Shown in pieces: positions 34,317-44,139 of a stretch of DNA of 64,000 nt; positions within the stretch are counted from its first letter, which is position 1, and each line of letters opens with the position of its first letter. The translations under genes and the position numbers were made by a program. Source of the DNA: Pedobacter sp. PLR (GTDB lineage: Bacteria > Bacteroidota > Bacteroidia > Sphingobacteriales > Sphingobacteriaceae); NCBI RefSeq assembly GCF_026239675.1, contig NZ_JAPIVQ010000003.1:1-64000 (forward strand). Reading direction: 5' to 3'. A model generated the notes under the pieces. The model was not told the DNA's origin and made no database searches. It saw only the letters and a list, made by a program, of their open reading frames with translations.

Positions 34317-36770
34317 ATGAAAAAACTTATACTCTTATTTTTTGGTCTGGTCCTTACGATTGGAGCAAATGCACAGTTTCCAATGGGCGGGGGGACGGCT
34401 AAAAAAATGGTTACCGGAAGGATAACCGCCGTTATTCTGGACTCGGTTACCAAAAAGCCCATTGATTATGCTACTGTATCCCTAATAAAAAACAAAGATA
34501 ATAAATCTGTAAACGGCGCAGTAACAGACGAGCGCGGAAGGCTGACGTTGTCAAATATCAGTCCGGAAGACTATAAGCTGTCTATCGGATTTATGGGCTA
34601 CAAAACAAAAATCATTACCGTAAAAACCACGCCGGGGAAACCTGATTTAAACGTAGGAACGATTTACCTCAGCCCAACCGCAAGTAACCTGAAAGAAGTG
34701 GAAATTAGCGGTCAGGCGGCATTGATTGAAAACAAAGTAGATAAAATCGTATACAATGCGGAGCAGGACATTACAAACGCGGGTGGTGATGCCACAGATG
34801 TGATGCGTAAGGTTCCGATGTTATCCGTAGATGTAAACGGAAATCTTCAAATGAGAGGAAGTGCGGTAAGGGTATTGATCAATGGGAAACCATCCGGCAC
34901 GATGGCCAACAGTGTGGCTGATGCCTTAAAAATGATTCCTGCGGAGCAGATAAAAAGTGTGGAGGTGATCACCAGTCCATCGGCAAAATATGATGCGGAA
35001 GGTTCTGGCGGTATCGTGAATATCATCACGAAAAAGAAATCAGCAGAAGGAACCAGTGGAAGTGTGAACACCTCGGTAGGTACACGTTCTAACAATGGTG
35101 CCTTTAACCTGAATGCTAAAACCGGACGTTTATCCCTGACAGGAAGTCTGGGTGTAAACCATGCTTATCCTCAAAACTCGTTGGTGCGTTCTTTTAATAA
35201 GTCTGTTTTAAGCGATGGGAGCTTGAGTACGGTTTCCCAGGATGGTTATTCAAAATGGTCGCGTGTAGGCTATAATGGTAGCGTAGGGGTAGATTATGAT
35301 TTCAATAATTACCATAACATCAGTAGTAATGTAAAGATAAACCGCTTCTCTAATGGCGGTCCGGGGAGTTCTAATGTTTTAACCAATGGTTTCCCTTCTG
35401 TAAATATCAGAGATATGGATATGGGGTTCAATAATTTGGATTGGAATATCGATTACAGGAAAACCAGTAAAAAAGAAGGAGAGGAGTTTAGTGTTTCTGC
35501 ACAGCTCACTACCGGAAGAAATACCAGTGATTACAGCAACAGAACAATATTTAGCGAGCCGTTTTTCCCGACTCCCGGAGGTCCGGGGGTAATGCTTCCC
35601 GACCTGATTAACGATGGATCTAATACCGGGAAAAATAATGAGTATACCTTGCAATCAGATTATGTCTATCCAATCAGTAAAACGACAACTTTAGAAACCG
35701 GAATCAAAGGGATCTCCAGGAACATCATCAGTAATTACGGAGAAAGCTTACAGGATTTTGATTATGACCAGAAGGTAGCTTCTGCTTATGGAGTATTAGG
35801 TTTTAAACTTGGCAAGAAAATTACTGCTAAAGCAGGATTAAGGGGAGAGTATACCGATATCAATGCGATGTCCGGTCATAAGGATAAATATGATAAGGAT
35901 TATATGAACCTGTTCCCGAGTGCGGTTTTATCGCAGGCATTAAAAGGTGGAAGTAGTATAAAGTTGAGTTATAATAAAAGAATTCAACGTCCAAGTTTGT
36001 TTTATTTGAATCCTTTTGAAAACAAAAGTGATCAATATAATGTGATGCGTGGTAATCCGGAATTAGATCCGGAAATCACCCAAAACATGGAATTGGGCTA
36101 TTCTACTTTTATTAAAGGTTCTGTGATCAATGCTTCAGTTTTTTACCGGACTACAAAGGACGTGATTGAAAGTGCCATTTTACCGATTCCCGGAACGGAA
36201 GCAGATGGCCAGCGCTTTTTAACTACCTACCTGAATATCGGCAGAAGTCAGTCTTATGGTATGAACGTATTCGCGAGTTACAATCCTAAGCCAAAATGGA
36301 CCTTAATGACAAACCTTGGGCTGAACACTTATGAAGTGAACAATCAGGCCAGCAATGTTAATACAGGCACTTTTGTAAATTATACTGCCTTCTTCCGTTC
36401 TGCTTATGCTTTACCCGGTGGATGGAATACAGAGCTCTGGGGCGTAGTAAATTCTCCAAGAAGAACTTTTCAGGGTAAAACAGATGCGATGTATTTCTAT
36501 GGTGGGGCGCTGAAAAAAGAAATCATGAAGAAAAAAGCAAGTATCGGACTGAATGTCCTGAACCCTTTTAGCCGTGATTTAGTGATCAACACGGTAAATA
36601 AAGGAAGCAACTACGAACAGACAACTAATATCCATTATCCATTGCGCTCCTTCGGCGTAAACTTCAGCTATAACTTCGGTAAGTTGAAATTCACACAACC
36701 TAAAAAAGGAGTGAAAAATGATGATGTGAAAAAAGAGGAGCAAGGCGGAATGGGAGGCGTTCAAAACTAA
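34317..36770 (+). CDS. Outer-membrane beta-barrel receptor (OMP_b-brl_3 type)
   Basis: An 817-residue TonB-receptor-like protein: signal peptide (residues 1-19, ending ANA-QF), a CarboxypepD_reg-like beta-sandwich at about 35-115 (VILDSVTKKPIDYATVSL, GFMGYKTKIITV), a plug-like domain at 125-225 (GDATDVMRKVPMLSVDVNGNLQMRGS, VRVLINGKP, IITSPSAKYDAEGSGGIVNIITKK), then a beta-barrel to the C-terminus (RPSLFYLNPFENKSDQYNVMRGNPELDPE). It is alone, without a SusD partner, and so is not a SusC. Cargo unknown. It has its own terminator. Confidence 0.88.
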   Translation: MKKLILLFFGLVLTIGANAQFPMGGGTAKKMVTGRITAVILDSVTKKPIDYATVSLIKNKDNKSVNGAVTDERGRLTLSNISPEDYKLSIGFMGYKTKIITVKTTPGKPDLNVGTIYLSPTASNLKEVEISGQAALIENKVDKIVYNAEQDITNAGGDATDVMRKVPMLSVDVNGNLQMRGSAVRVLINGKPSGTMANSVADALKMIPAEQIKSVEVITSPSAKYDAEGSGGIVNIITKKKSAEGTSGSVNTSVGTRSNNGAFNLNAKTGRLSLTGSLGVNHAYPQNSLVRSFNKSVLSDGSLSTVSQDGYSKWSRVGYNGSVGVDYDFNNYHNISSNVKINRFSNGGPGSSNVLTNGFPSVNIRDMDMGFNNLDWNIDYRKTSKKEGEEFSVSAQLTTGRNTSDYSNRTIFSEPFFPTPGGPGVMLPDLINDGSNTGKNNEYTLQSDYVYPISKTTTLETGIKGISRNIISNYGESLQDFDYDQKVASAYGVLGFKLGKKITAKAGLRGEYTDINAMSGHKDKYDKDYMNLFPSAVLSQALKGGSSIKLSYNKRIQRPSLFYLNPFENKSDQYNVMRGNPELDPEITQNMELGYSTFIKGSVINASVFYRTTKDVIESAILPIPGTEADGQRFLTTYLNIGRSQSYGMNVFASYNPKPKWTLMTNLGLNTYEVNNQASNVNTGTFVNYTAFFRSAYALPGGWNTELWGVVNSPRRTFQGKTDAMYFYGGALKKEIMKKKASIGLNVLNPFSRDLVINTVNKGSNYEQTTNIHYPLRSFGVNFSYNFGKLKFTQPKKGVKNDDVKKEEQGGMGGVQN

Positions 36771-36839
36771 AAACCTTTATAAAATACAAGATATATCCGG
36801 ACTGAATTTTCCGAAGATTAATCTTACTCCCCGAAAAAG

Positions 36840-36876
36840 ACCTTTCCGCTAAAAATGGAAAGGTTTTTTTTTTTTT
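36840..36876. terminator. Terminator between convergent genes
   Basis: ACCTTTCC pairs with GGAAAGGT around a 9-nt loop and is followed by a run of more than ten T. It ends the beta-barrel gene; its T run touches the end of the convergent peptide-binding gene. Confidence 0.9.
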
Positions 36877-38506
36877 ATTGCTTTTTAACGTGTTTTAAGA
36901 TCATCAGGTTCAATGGATTCAAAGGGTATCCGCTGATGTTATTTTGGAGCATGATCAACGATTGATCATAAAGTATCGGTACGATGTTGGCATAAGTCAT
37001 CACCATACTGTCCATCTTTTGATAAAGCTTATATCTTTTCTGCGGATCATTCTCATAATAACTGCGCTCAAATAAGCGGTCGTAATCTTTGTTGAAATAG
37101 CCGGTATAGTTGGGCCCGTTGGGTACTTTATTTTTGGAGTAAAATACCGCCAGGTAGTTCTCGGCATCGCCATAATCGGCAATCCAGGAGCCCCTGAAAA
37201 AATTAACGGCATTTTTTGACATCATATCCCTTAAACTGGCATTTGGACTGGCGTCGATTTTTACTTTGATGCCAATCGCATTCAGCTCACCTTGTATAAA
37301 TTCCATCAGGTCTTTATAGGTCGTAGAAGTACTCAGGGTGATCTGTGGCATGCCTTTCCCATTAGGAAAGCCCGCTTCGGCCAATAATCTGGCTGCTTTT
37401 TCCGGCTCATAATGGTAGCCTTTTACCACGGTGCTGTCGAAACCTGGCATCCCTTCCGGCACAAAACCCGCAGTAGCAGGAATGCCGATACTGTTCCTCA
37501 GATATTTAATCAGCTTGGGCTTGTCTATGGCATAATTGATCGCCTGTCGTACTTTTAAGTACTTTACCGGTGAGTTTTTGGCAATGCTTTTAGTCGTGTC
37601 TACCAGGAAACCGAGGTACTCTGTACAGAGGTAAGGGCTTTTGATCAATTGAAACTTTCCCTTGTATTTTTGGGTCATTTTTCCGCCCTTGGTCAGGATG
37701 TCATCGCGGTAGCTCCCGTCCACCTTGTCAAAAAAATCAAGGTCCTTTTTGATGAAGTTCATGAAAGCACTTTGCTTGTCGCTGATGAACGTAACTTTTA
37801 CGGCGTCGAGATAAGGCAATTGATGGCCATTCTCCTTTTCCCAGTATTTTTCATTTTTCAGGAATACCAGAACTTCATCTTCCTTCCAGTACTTAAATTT
37901 AAAGGGGCCGGTTCCTATCGGGTGACTGCGGAAGTCCTTCCCGTAATGTTCTACCACTTCTTTCGGGACTACAGAGGCATATTGTGCCGTCAGTAAACTT
38001 AGAAAGGCAGGGAAAGGTTTGGTCAGGATAATTTGAAAAGTGGAGTCGTTGAGGGCGATAAAACTATGCTGGTCTTTTACTTTGTCACTAAAAATCCAGC
38101 TCCCCGAAGAGGCCACTTTCGGGTCAATTAAACGGTAAAAGCTGTAGACAAAATCATCGGCTTTTACCTTTCTGCCTTTTCCGCCGGGAAAGATAGGATC
38201 GTCATGGAAGAAAACATCGTTTCTCAAATGAAAAGTATAGTTTAAACCATCTTCAGATATTTTCCAGTTTTTCGCAATGCAGGGTAGGGTGTTCAGGTTG
38301 CTGTCGATTTGTACCAGGCCATTGAAAATCTGGTTCACCATCCAAAGCGCGTTTTGATTGCGTGCAAAGGCGGGATCCAGAGAGGTCAGGTTCTGATCCA
38401 GGTTCATGTGGAAGACTTTCTTTTTGGGATCATCAGCCTTTCTGCCACAGGCTGCAAAGAGAAACAGTAATAATCCGTAAAAAATATGGGAGATAATACG
38501 ATGCAT
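36875..38506 (-). CDS. Peptide-type ABC transporter substrate-binding lipoprotein
   Basis: Solute-binding protein of family 5 (OppA/DppA-like). From the ATG at 38506 the product has 543 residues and a lipoprotein signal, LLLFLFAACGRK, with Cys at about 20; an upstream TTG at 38533 would precede the signal with nine extra residues. Family marks include NLTSLDPAFARNQNALWMVNQIFNGLVQ at the front, YTFHLRNDVFFHD, and KVRQAINYAIDKPKLI. No permease or ATPase genes lie nearby, so it is an orphan binding protein here. It may bind oligopeptides; the ligand is not shown by the sequence. Confidence 0.92.
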   Translation of the reverse strand: MHRIISHIFYGLLLFLFAACGRKADDPKKKVFHMNLDQNLTSLDPAFARNQNALWMVNQIFNGLVQIDSNLNTLPCIAKNWKISEDGLNYTFHLRNDVFFHDDPIFPGGKGRKVKADDFVYSFYRLIDPKVASSGSWIFSDKVKDQHSFIALNDSTFQIILTKPFPAFLSLLTAQYASVVPKEVVEHYGKDFRSHPIGTGPFKFKYWKEDEVLVFLKNEKYWEKENGHQLPYLDAVKVTFISDKQSAFMNFIKKDLDFFDKVDGSYRDDILTKGGKMTQKYKGKFQLIKSPYLCTEYLGFLVDTTKSIAKNSPVKYLKVRQAINYAIDKPKLIKYLRNSIGIPATAGFVPEGMPGFDSTVVKGYHYEPEKAARLLAEAGFPNGKGMPQITLSTSTTYKDLMEFIQGELNAIGIKVKIDASPNASLRDMMSKNAVNFFRGSWIADYGDAENYLAVFYSKNKVPNGPNYTGYFNKDYDRLFERSYYENDPQKRYKLYQKMDSMVMTYANIVPILYDQSLIMLQNNISGYPLNPLNLMILKHVKKQ

Positions 38507-38520
38507 CGGTGTAGGAATAC

Positions 38521-38529
38521 TAATTTTGC
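38521..38529 (+). promoter_or_regulatory. -7 element for the 151-residue protein
   Basis: TAATTTTGC is an exact TAnnTTTGC match, 22 nt before the ATG at 38552. The region also lies just upstream of the divergent binding-protein gene. Confidence 0.55.
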
Positions 38530-38551
38530 ACAAAGTAATAAATAAATCAAT

Positions 38552-39007
38552 ATGTCTTTTTTAAATGCAGTTATAAATAAGGTGGAAGATGAAGCGTTAA
38601 ATGAAATGCTTCAGGAGCGTGTGGATCTTGTCCAGCATAAAATAAAATTTATGGAGAAGGTATCTGTCGCCTGTCTGGATACCGAAAATCATTTGAACTG
38701 TGATCTGGAAGGTGTAATTAACGATGCTGGTGGTGTTTTGCAAGCCGATATGAATCAGGCAAGGGTGATCATCTACGTAGAAAAGGATACAAGTATGCTG
38801 GAAATGATGGGCGTTGTGCCTTCCTTGCTCCAGAAAGAATGGCCCGCTGTAGAATACAACAGGGTTTATCTTTTAGACGATCAGGCTGCGGCAGCTTCTG
38901 ATCCCGAAGAATTGGTGAGCTTGCTGGAAGATATCGCAGAAATGCTCTATCCGGGATACTTCGTTTTTGGAAATGAAGGTAAAAGCTGGAGCAGCTTCGG
39001 GGTATAA
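38552..39007 (+). CDS. Conserved-looking cytosolic protein, unknown
   Basis: A 151-residue acidic soluble protein. The N-terminal third is helical (LNEMLQERVDLVQHKIKFMEK), the middle has alternating strands (QARVIIYVEKDTSML), and the end reads MLYPGYFVFGNEGKSWSSFGV. It has no signal peptide or membrane segment. It has its own promoter and runs convergent with an FMN-reductase gene 5 bases away. I do not recognise the family. Confidence 0.7.
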   Translation: MSFLNAVINKVEDEALNEMLQERVDLVQHKIKFMEKVSVACLDTENHLNCDLEGVINDAGGVLQADMNQARVIIYVEKDTSMLEMMGVVPSLLQKEWPAVEYNRVYLLDDQAAAASDPEELVSLLEDIAEMLYPGYFVFGNEGKSWSSFGV

Positions 39008-39012
39008 TCTGG

Positions 39013-39534
39013 TTAAAACGCGATAAATTTATCCATTTGCTGGTTGCTGAATTTTAAGGTGTCTTCCTTGAAAAACTCATCCAGCTCATTTAACTCGGTT
39101 TTGATAATCGAAATATGAATCCTTAATGGGAGTACATGTAAGTGGAGGTAACTACATACTCCGCCGAAATGGTCAATGCCTCTGATATTGCCATATTTTC
39201 CGGAAGATATGCCTACTAAAGCGGCCTTTTTATCGTAGAAACTGTCTGGAAACTGACAGGCATCTATGAAGGTTTTTAATACCCCCGGGAAACTGCCATT
39301 GTATTCCGGGATTACGAACAGGAATTTGCTGGTTTTGGTCATCATTTCCTGGATCGGTTCAAACTCCGGACTTCTCTTTCCATACAAATCTGAAGCAATC
39401 AAATTGTCTGGTAGCTGTTCCAGACTGAAGAGTTGGGTTTCTAATCCTTTTTCTGCCAGGACTTTTTGATAATATTTTGATACTTTCAGCGTATTACTTC
39501 CAGGTCTGTTTGTTCCCGATATGATGGTTATCAT
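39013..39534 (-). CDS. NADPH-dependent FMN reductase family protein
   Basis: A 173-residue flavodoxin-fold oxidoreductase. The FMN phosphate loop is SGTNRPGSNTLK at 6-17, and the second flavin loop is PEYNGSFPGVLKTFID near 76-91, both standard for the family that includes azoreductases, chromate reductases and quinone reductases. The likely reaction is NAD(P)H-dependent two-electron reduction of a flavin or quinone. The physiological substrate is not indicated by its neighbours. The adjacent stretch 39535-39718 upstream shows no gene or parS-type palindrome. Confidence 0.9.
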   Translation of the reverse strand: MITIISGTNRPGSNTLKVSKYYQKVLAEKGLETQLFSLEQLPDNLIASDLYGKRSPEFEPIQEMMTKTSKFLFVIPEYNGSFPGVLKTFIDACQFPDSFYDKKAALVGISSGKYGNIRGIDHFGGVCSYLHLHVLPLRIHISIIKTELNELDEFFKEDTLKFSNQQMDKFIAF

Positions 39535-39718
39535 GTAAAAAATTGTTAATAAGATGTGTAAAACACTATATTGGTGCTATGCAGTAAGTGTCAAATTGTT
39601 TGTATCTTAGCTAATCGTTAAAATGTGCCTAAATCAATACAAAAATAGCATTTTTTATAGATTTAAATCAGGTAACAGAAAGCCTTCAGTAAATAATTGG
39701 TAATTATTAAAAAGATAA

Positions 39719-40522
39719 ATGAGTAAAATTATTGCATTGGCAAATCAAAAAGGTGGTGTAGGTAAAACGACTTCATCTATAAACTTAGCCGCAAGTTTAG
39801 CCGTCCTGGAATACAGAACTTTATTGGTTGACGCAGATCCACAGGCTAACTCAACCTCAGGTATCGGTTTTGACCCAAGAAGTATTAAAAATAGCATCTA
39901 CGAGTGTATCATCAATGATATCGAACCGATGGATGCCATTCAAAAAACAGAAACCCCTAATTTAGATTTGCTCCCTGCACATATCGACCTGGTAGGTGCG
40001 GAAATTGAGATGATCAACCTCAACAACAGAGAGTATAAAATGAAGGCAGTGTTGGAGAAGGTGAAGGATCAGTATGATTTCATTATTGTAGATTGTTCTC
40101 CCTCTTTAGGTTTGATTACCATCAATGCATTGACTGCTGCGGATTCGGTAATTATCCCGGTTCAATGTGAATATTTTGCATTGGAAGGCTTAGGTAAGTT
40201 ACTGAACACCATTAAGATTGTTCAAAACCGCTTAAATCCGGAATTGGAAATAGAAGGAATTTTACTGACGATGTATGATGTGCGTTTACGCTTGTCGAAC
40301 CAGGTAGTAGAAGAAGTAAGAACACATTTCCAGGATTTAGTTTTTGAAACCATTATTCAAAGAAATACACGCCTGAGTGAGGCGCCTAGTTATGGCATAT
40401 CTGTGATCATGCACGATGCCAACTGTAAAGGGGCGATCAACTATTTGAACCTGGCACGCGAAATCGTTCGTAAAAACGGATTGGTGACGGAAGTGCAGGA
40501 TGTAAATAAAGCAATTATATAA
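39719..40522 (+). CDS. parA: Chromosome-partitioning ATPase ParA (Soj)
   Basis: Walker-type ATPase that with ParB segregates the chromosome origin. The 267-residue protein has the deviant Walker A KGGVGKTT at 11-18, Walker A' VDADPQANST near 38-47, and Walker B FIIVDCSPSLGL near 120. The absence of an N-terminal DNA-binding extension marks it as the short chromosomal type. It is followed by parB after 10 bases. This location suggests the window may lie near the replication origin, though in Bacteroidota parAB can be distant from it. Confidence 0.95.
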   Translation: MSKIIALANQKGGVGKTTSSINLAASLAVLEYRTLLVDADPQANSTSGIGFDPRSIKNSIYECIINDIEPMDAIQKTETPNLDLLPAHIDLVGAEIEMINLNNREYKMKAVLEKVKDQYDFIIVDCSPSLGLITINALTAADSVIIPVQCEYFALEGLGKLLNTIKIVQNRLNPELEIEGILLTMYDVRLRLSNQVVEEVRTHFQDLVFETIIQRNTRLSEAPSYGISVIMHDANCKGAINYLNLAREIVRKNGLVTEVQDVNKAII

Positions 40523-40532
40523 AACTATTTTA

Positions 40533-41453
40533 ATGACATCTTTTCAGCGAAAAACAGGTTTAGGTAAAGGATTAAGTGCGCTTTTAGATGACAGCGATTC
40601 GGTGAATCCACCGAAAAACGGAGTCAATCCTGTAAGTGAAAACAGGCAGGAAAATAGCAATAACAGTGCTATTGGGCACGTCAAAATCAGTGATATTGAT
40701 ACCAATCCTTATCAGCCGCGTACGGAATTTGATCAGGTTGCTTTAATTGAACTTTCTGAGTCGATTAAAGTGCAGGGTTTGATTCAGCCAATTACCGTTA
40801 GAAAACAACCTGGAAACAGATTCCAGTTGATTTCTGGTGAGCGTAGGTTGAGGGCTTCAAAGCTTGCCGGCCTGACGGAAATCCCGGCCTATGTGCGCAA
40901 TGCCAATGATCAGCAAATGCTGGAAATGGCATTGATTGAAAATATTCAACGTGAAAACCTGAATGCCATTGAAATCGCACTGTCTTTCCAGAGGATGCTC
41001 GAAGAATGTAACTTAAAACAAGACCAACTGGGTGAACGTGTCGGGAAAAACCGGACTACCGTTACCAATTACCTTCGTTTGCTGAAATTACCTCCGTCAA
41101 TTCAGATTTCCATCAGAGATCAGAAAATATCTATGGGGCATGCCCGTGCCCTGATCAATGTAGAAGACGTTGAAAAACAACTTTTTATTCATCGGGAGAT
41201 TATTGAAAAAGGCCTTTCTGTAAGGAAAGTAGAAGAGTTGGTGAGGAGCATTAACAGTTTAGATATTGCCGCTAAACATTCGAAACAACCAAATGGCGTG
41301 TCTTTTGAATACCAGAAATTACAGAAAGACCTCGCTACAAAGTTTTCTACAAAAGTGAAACTCAAAGTGGGAGAGAACGGTAAAGGTGCAATTGAAATCC
41401 CTTTCATGTCGGAAGATGACCTGAGCAGGATTTTAGAATTATTAGATTGGTAA
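40533..41453 (+). CDS. parB: Chromosome-partitioning protein ParB (Spo0J)
   Basis: CTPase and parS-binding protein that spreads along DNA and is moved by ParA. The 306-residue protein has an N-terminal ParA-contact segment (TGLGKGLSALLDD), the ParB/Srx nuclease-like CTP-binding domain at about 50-140 with NPYQPRTEF and LISGERRLRASKLAG, a helix-turn-helix at about 150-200 (LGERVGKNRTTVTNYLRLLKLP), and a C-terminal dimer domain. No parS palindrome was spotted in the window. Its stop overlaps the next start codon. Confidence 0.95.
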   Translation: MTSFQRKTGLGKGLSALLDDSDSVNPPKNGVNPVSENRQENSNNSAIGHVKISDIDTNPYQPRTEFDQVALIELSESIKVQGLIQPITVRKQPGNRFQLISGERRLRASKLAGLTEIPAYVRNANDQQMLEMALIENIQRENLNAIEIALSFQRMLEECNLKQDQLGERVGKNRTTVTNYLRLLKLPPSIQISIRDQKISMGHARALINVEDVEKQLFIHREIIEKGLSVRKVEELVRSINSLDIAAKHSKQPNGVSFEYQKLQKDLATKFSTKVKLKVGENGKGAIEIPFMSEDDLSRILELLDW

Positions 41454-42130
41454 TGTCAAAGGCTTTTCTATTGTCTGGATTATTGTTTGTCGCTTCCATC
41501 GCAGCCAATGCGCAGGAAGTTACTCCCATTAAACAAGACAGCGCCGTTGTAAAACCGGTTCAAAATAAAGTTGATACCTTAAAACCGAAATATGTAAATC
41601 CTGGTAAAATTGCCGGTAGACAGGCAATGATCCGCTCTGCGATTTTACCCGGTCTGGGTCAGATCAGAAGTGGTTTTAACCTTTATCGTGGATTAAAAGT
41701 AGCCGGAATCTATACCGGTGCAGCTTTGCTGACGATCTCTTATATAGACAACAATAAATATTACCACATCTTTCTGACAGAATTGCAACAGCGGGAAAAG
41801 CAACAATTACACCTTGCTAACCCGAACAATCCAGCTTTCCCGGCAGGGGAGCTAGAGCCGGATTATGCTGGTTATAGCGATGCAAATCTGATCACCGCAA
41901 AAGATACTTACAGAAGAAATAAAGATGTGATCCTTTTCTCTTTTGTGGGCCTTTATCTTTTGAATATCGTAGACGCTTATGTGGATGCCAGACTGAAATA
42001 TTTTGATGTAGGTGATGTGTCTGTTAAAGTGACACCTACCATGATGAACAACAACGGGATATTTGGCGGCAATACGATGTACGGATTAGTTTTACCTGCA
42101 CCAGGTGTTAAAGTAGCCATCAGCTTTTAA
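41453..42130 (+). CDS. DUF5683 domain protein
   Basis: About 225 residues, beginning at the ATG that overlaps the parB stop (TAATG). It has a signal peptide (MSKAFLLSGLLFVASIAANAQ), then a Pro/Val/Lys linker, then the DUF5683 core with RSAILPGLGQIRSGFNLYRGLKVAGIYTGA and a second hydrophobic stretch FSFVGLYLLNIVDAYVDARL. It is an envelope protein of unknown role, regularly placed between parB and dapB in Bacteroidota. Confidence 0.88.
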   Translation: MSKAFLLSGLLFVASIAANAQEVTPIKQDSAVVKPVQNKVDTLKPKYVNPGKIAGRQAMIRSAILPGLGQIRSGFNLYRGLKVAGIYTGAALLTISYIDNNKYYHIFLTELQQREKQQLHLANPNNPAFPAGELEPDYAGYSDANLITAKDTYRRNKDVILFSFVGLYLLNIVDAYVDARLKYFDVGDVSVKVTPTMMNNNGIFGGNTMYGLVLPAPGVKVAISF

Positions 42131-42175
42131 ACTGCCGCTAACAACATTATAAAATTATTAATTGAACCAACGAAA

Positions 42176-42916
42176 ATGAAAATAGCACTATTGGGTTATG
42201 GTAAAATGGGTCAGATTATTGAACGTTTTGCTTTGGAAAGAGGCCATGAAGTGGTCCTGAAAATTAACTCTTCAAATCTGGACGAGCTTAATGTATCTAA
42301 TTTGTCAAAAGCTGATGTAGCCATAGATTTTAGCGTTCCAGACGCGGCAATTGCTAATATTTACCTTTGCTTTGCAGCCAATGTACCTATCGTTGTTGGT
42401 TCTACTGGTTGGTACGGACAATTACAGGAAGTGAAAAATGAGTGCTTAAGCAGTAACAATACGCTGTTATACGGATCAAACTTCAGTATAGGGGTAAATA
42501 TCTTCTTCCATATCAATCAGATTTTGGCAAAAGTGATGAACAATTTTCCTGCTTATGATGTGCAGGTGGAAGAAATTCACCATACTCAAAAACTGGATTC
42601 ACCAAGTGGAACGGCCATGACCATTGCAGAAGGTATTATTGATGCGCTGGACAGCAAGAAAGAGTGGGTAAATGAACTGGTGGGTAGTCCTTTTGAGGAT
42701 GTCATTAAAAAAGACCAGGTATTGATCGAGTCGCACCGCATTGAACATGTTCCGGGAACACATACCGTAGTATATAGTTCTGAAGTGGACGATATTGAGA
42801 TAAAACATACCGCACATAACCGAGCTGGTTTTGCTTTGGGTGCTGTAGTTGCAGCGGAGTGGTTGCAAAATAAACAAGGCTTTTATAACATAGCCGATAT
42901 ATTTAATTTTAAATAG
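42176..42916 (+). CDS. dapB: 4-hydroxy-tetrahydrodipicolinate reductase
   Basis: Second enzyme of the diaminopimelate/lysine branch: reduces hydroxy-tetrahydrodipicolinate with NAD(P)H. The 246-residue protein has the nucleotide loop GYGKMGQI at 7-14, the catalytic motif EEIHHTQKLDSPSGTA near 130-145 with His and Lys, and a C-terminal HTAHNRAGFALGAV. It is slightly shorter than the enterobacterial form, as usual in Bacteroidota. It is followed by lepB after 6 bases. Confidence 0.96.
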   Translation: MKIALLGYGKMGQIIERFALERGHEVVLKINSSNLDELNVSNLSKADVAIDFSVPDAAIANIYLCFAANVPIVVGSTGWYGQLQEVKNECLSSNNTLLYGSNFSIGVNIFFHINQILAKVMNNFPAYDVQVEEIHHTQKLDSPSGTAMTIAEGIIDALDSKKEWVNELVGSPFEDVIKKDQVLIESHRIEHVPGTHTVVYSSEVDDIEIKHTAHNRAGFALGAVVAAEWLQNKQGFYNIADIFNFK

Positions 42917-42922
42917 AAAAAT

Positions 42923-44119
42923 ATGAATTGGAAATTCTGGCAAAAGAATAAGGATGCCAAGCCAGGTAAGAAAAAGACTAAAAGCCGCGAATGGTTCGAT
43001 GCCGTTTTATTTGCGGTTATCGCAGCCACCATTATCAGGGTGTTTTTTATTGAGGCATACACCATTCCTACCGCTTCTATGGAGCGCTCACTATTGGTAG
43101 GTGATTTCTTATTTGTAAGTAAAGTGAATTACGGCGCAAGAATTCCTATGACGCCTGTTGCTTTTCCTTTTGCCCACCATACGATGCCAATTACTGGTAC
43201 TAAAGCGTATTGGGAAGGTGTAAAATGGGATTTCCGCAGGTTACCAGGTCTTTCTGATATCAAAAGAAATGATGTAGTCGTATTCAATTATCCCCAGGGA
43301 GATACGGTTGCTGTAGAATACCAGGATCAGGATTACTACCAGATGGTACGTTCTCTGGGTTGGAAACAGGTAAATAGTCAGTTTACGATTATCAGTCGCC
43401 CGGTTGATAAAAGAGAAAATTACATCAAAAGATGTATCGCAATTGCCGGCGATACGATCAGCATGAAAAGTGGATTGGTTTACCTGAATGGTAAAGCAGA
43501 TCCACTAAAGAATACCGGACAGATTTCTTATGAAGTGGTTTTTAAAACTGCTGATGTGAATTTCAAAGTGTTCGAAGATATTGGCTTTAATGTTTCTGAT
43601 GAAATTTCTGCCATGAATCAAAATACCTATCAGTTTACAGGTACTGCAGAGATGATGGACGAAGTACGCAAACTGAACTTTGTACAGTCGGTGCAGGAAC
43701 AGGTGGAGCCTGCAGGCAAAAAAGATCCGGATATTTTCCCTTTTGATCAGAACAGAGATTGGAATGTAGATAATTTCGGACCAATTATTATCCCTAAAAA
43801 AGGTTGGACAGTTAAGCTTGATAGCGCAACAATGCCACTTTATGAAAGAAGTATCCGCATTTATGAAGGTAATAAAGTGGAAAAATCAGGTAAAGGTTGG
43901 TTGATCAACGGCGTTGCTGCGGATAGCTATACTTTTAAAATGAATTACTACTGGATGATGGGCGATAACCGCCACAGGTCTGCGGATTCCCGCTACTGGG
44001 GGTTTGTACCGGAAGACCATATCGTTGGAAAAGCATTGTTCATCTGGATGAGCTATGATACTCATGGATCTTTCTTAAATAAGATCAGATGGAGTAGGTT
44101 GTTTAGAGGAATAAACTAA
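42923..44119 (+). CDS. lepB: Signal peptidase I
   Basis: Membrane serine protease that removes signal peptides from exported proteins. The 398-residue S26 enzyme has one N-terminal membrane helix (about 25-45), catalytic Ser52 in TASMERSLLVGDF, and catalytic Lys169 in ENYIKRCIAIAGD. The late MMGDNRHRSADSRYWGFV is the box E motif. It is longer than the E. coli enzyme owing to an insert at about 190-310, typical of Bacteroidota. It closes the parA-parB-DUF5683-dapB-lepB run. Confidence 0.96.
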   Translation: MNWKFWQKNKDAKPGKKKTKSREWFDAVLFAVIAATIIRVFFIEAYTIPTASMERSLLVGDFLFVSKVNYGARIPMTPVAFPFAHHTMPITGTKAYWEGVKWDFRRLPGLSDIKRNDVVVFNYPQGDTVAVEYQDQDYYQMVRSLGWKQVNSQFTIISRPVDKRENYIKRCIAIAGDTISMKSGLVYLNGKADPLKNTGQISYEVVFKTADVNFKVFEDIGFNVSDEISAMNQNTYQFTGTAEMMDEVRKLNFVQSVQEQVEPAGKKDPDIFPFDQNRDWNVDNFGPIIIPKKGWTVKLDSATMPLYERSIRIYEGNKVEKSGKGWLINGVAADSYTFKMNYYWMMGDNRHRSADSRYWGFVPEDHIVGKALFIWMSYDTHGSFLNKIRWSRLFRGIN

Positions 44120-44139
44120 TCATATAATCGATTTGAGGG

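Noticed and set aside
39535..39718. parS or origin elements near parAB
   Set aside because: No 14-16-bp perfect palindrome and no cluster of DnaA boxes was seen in the spacer.
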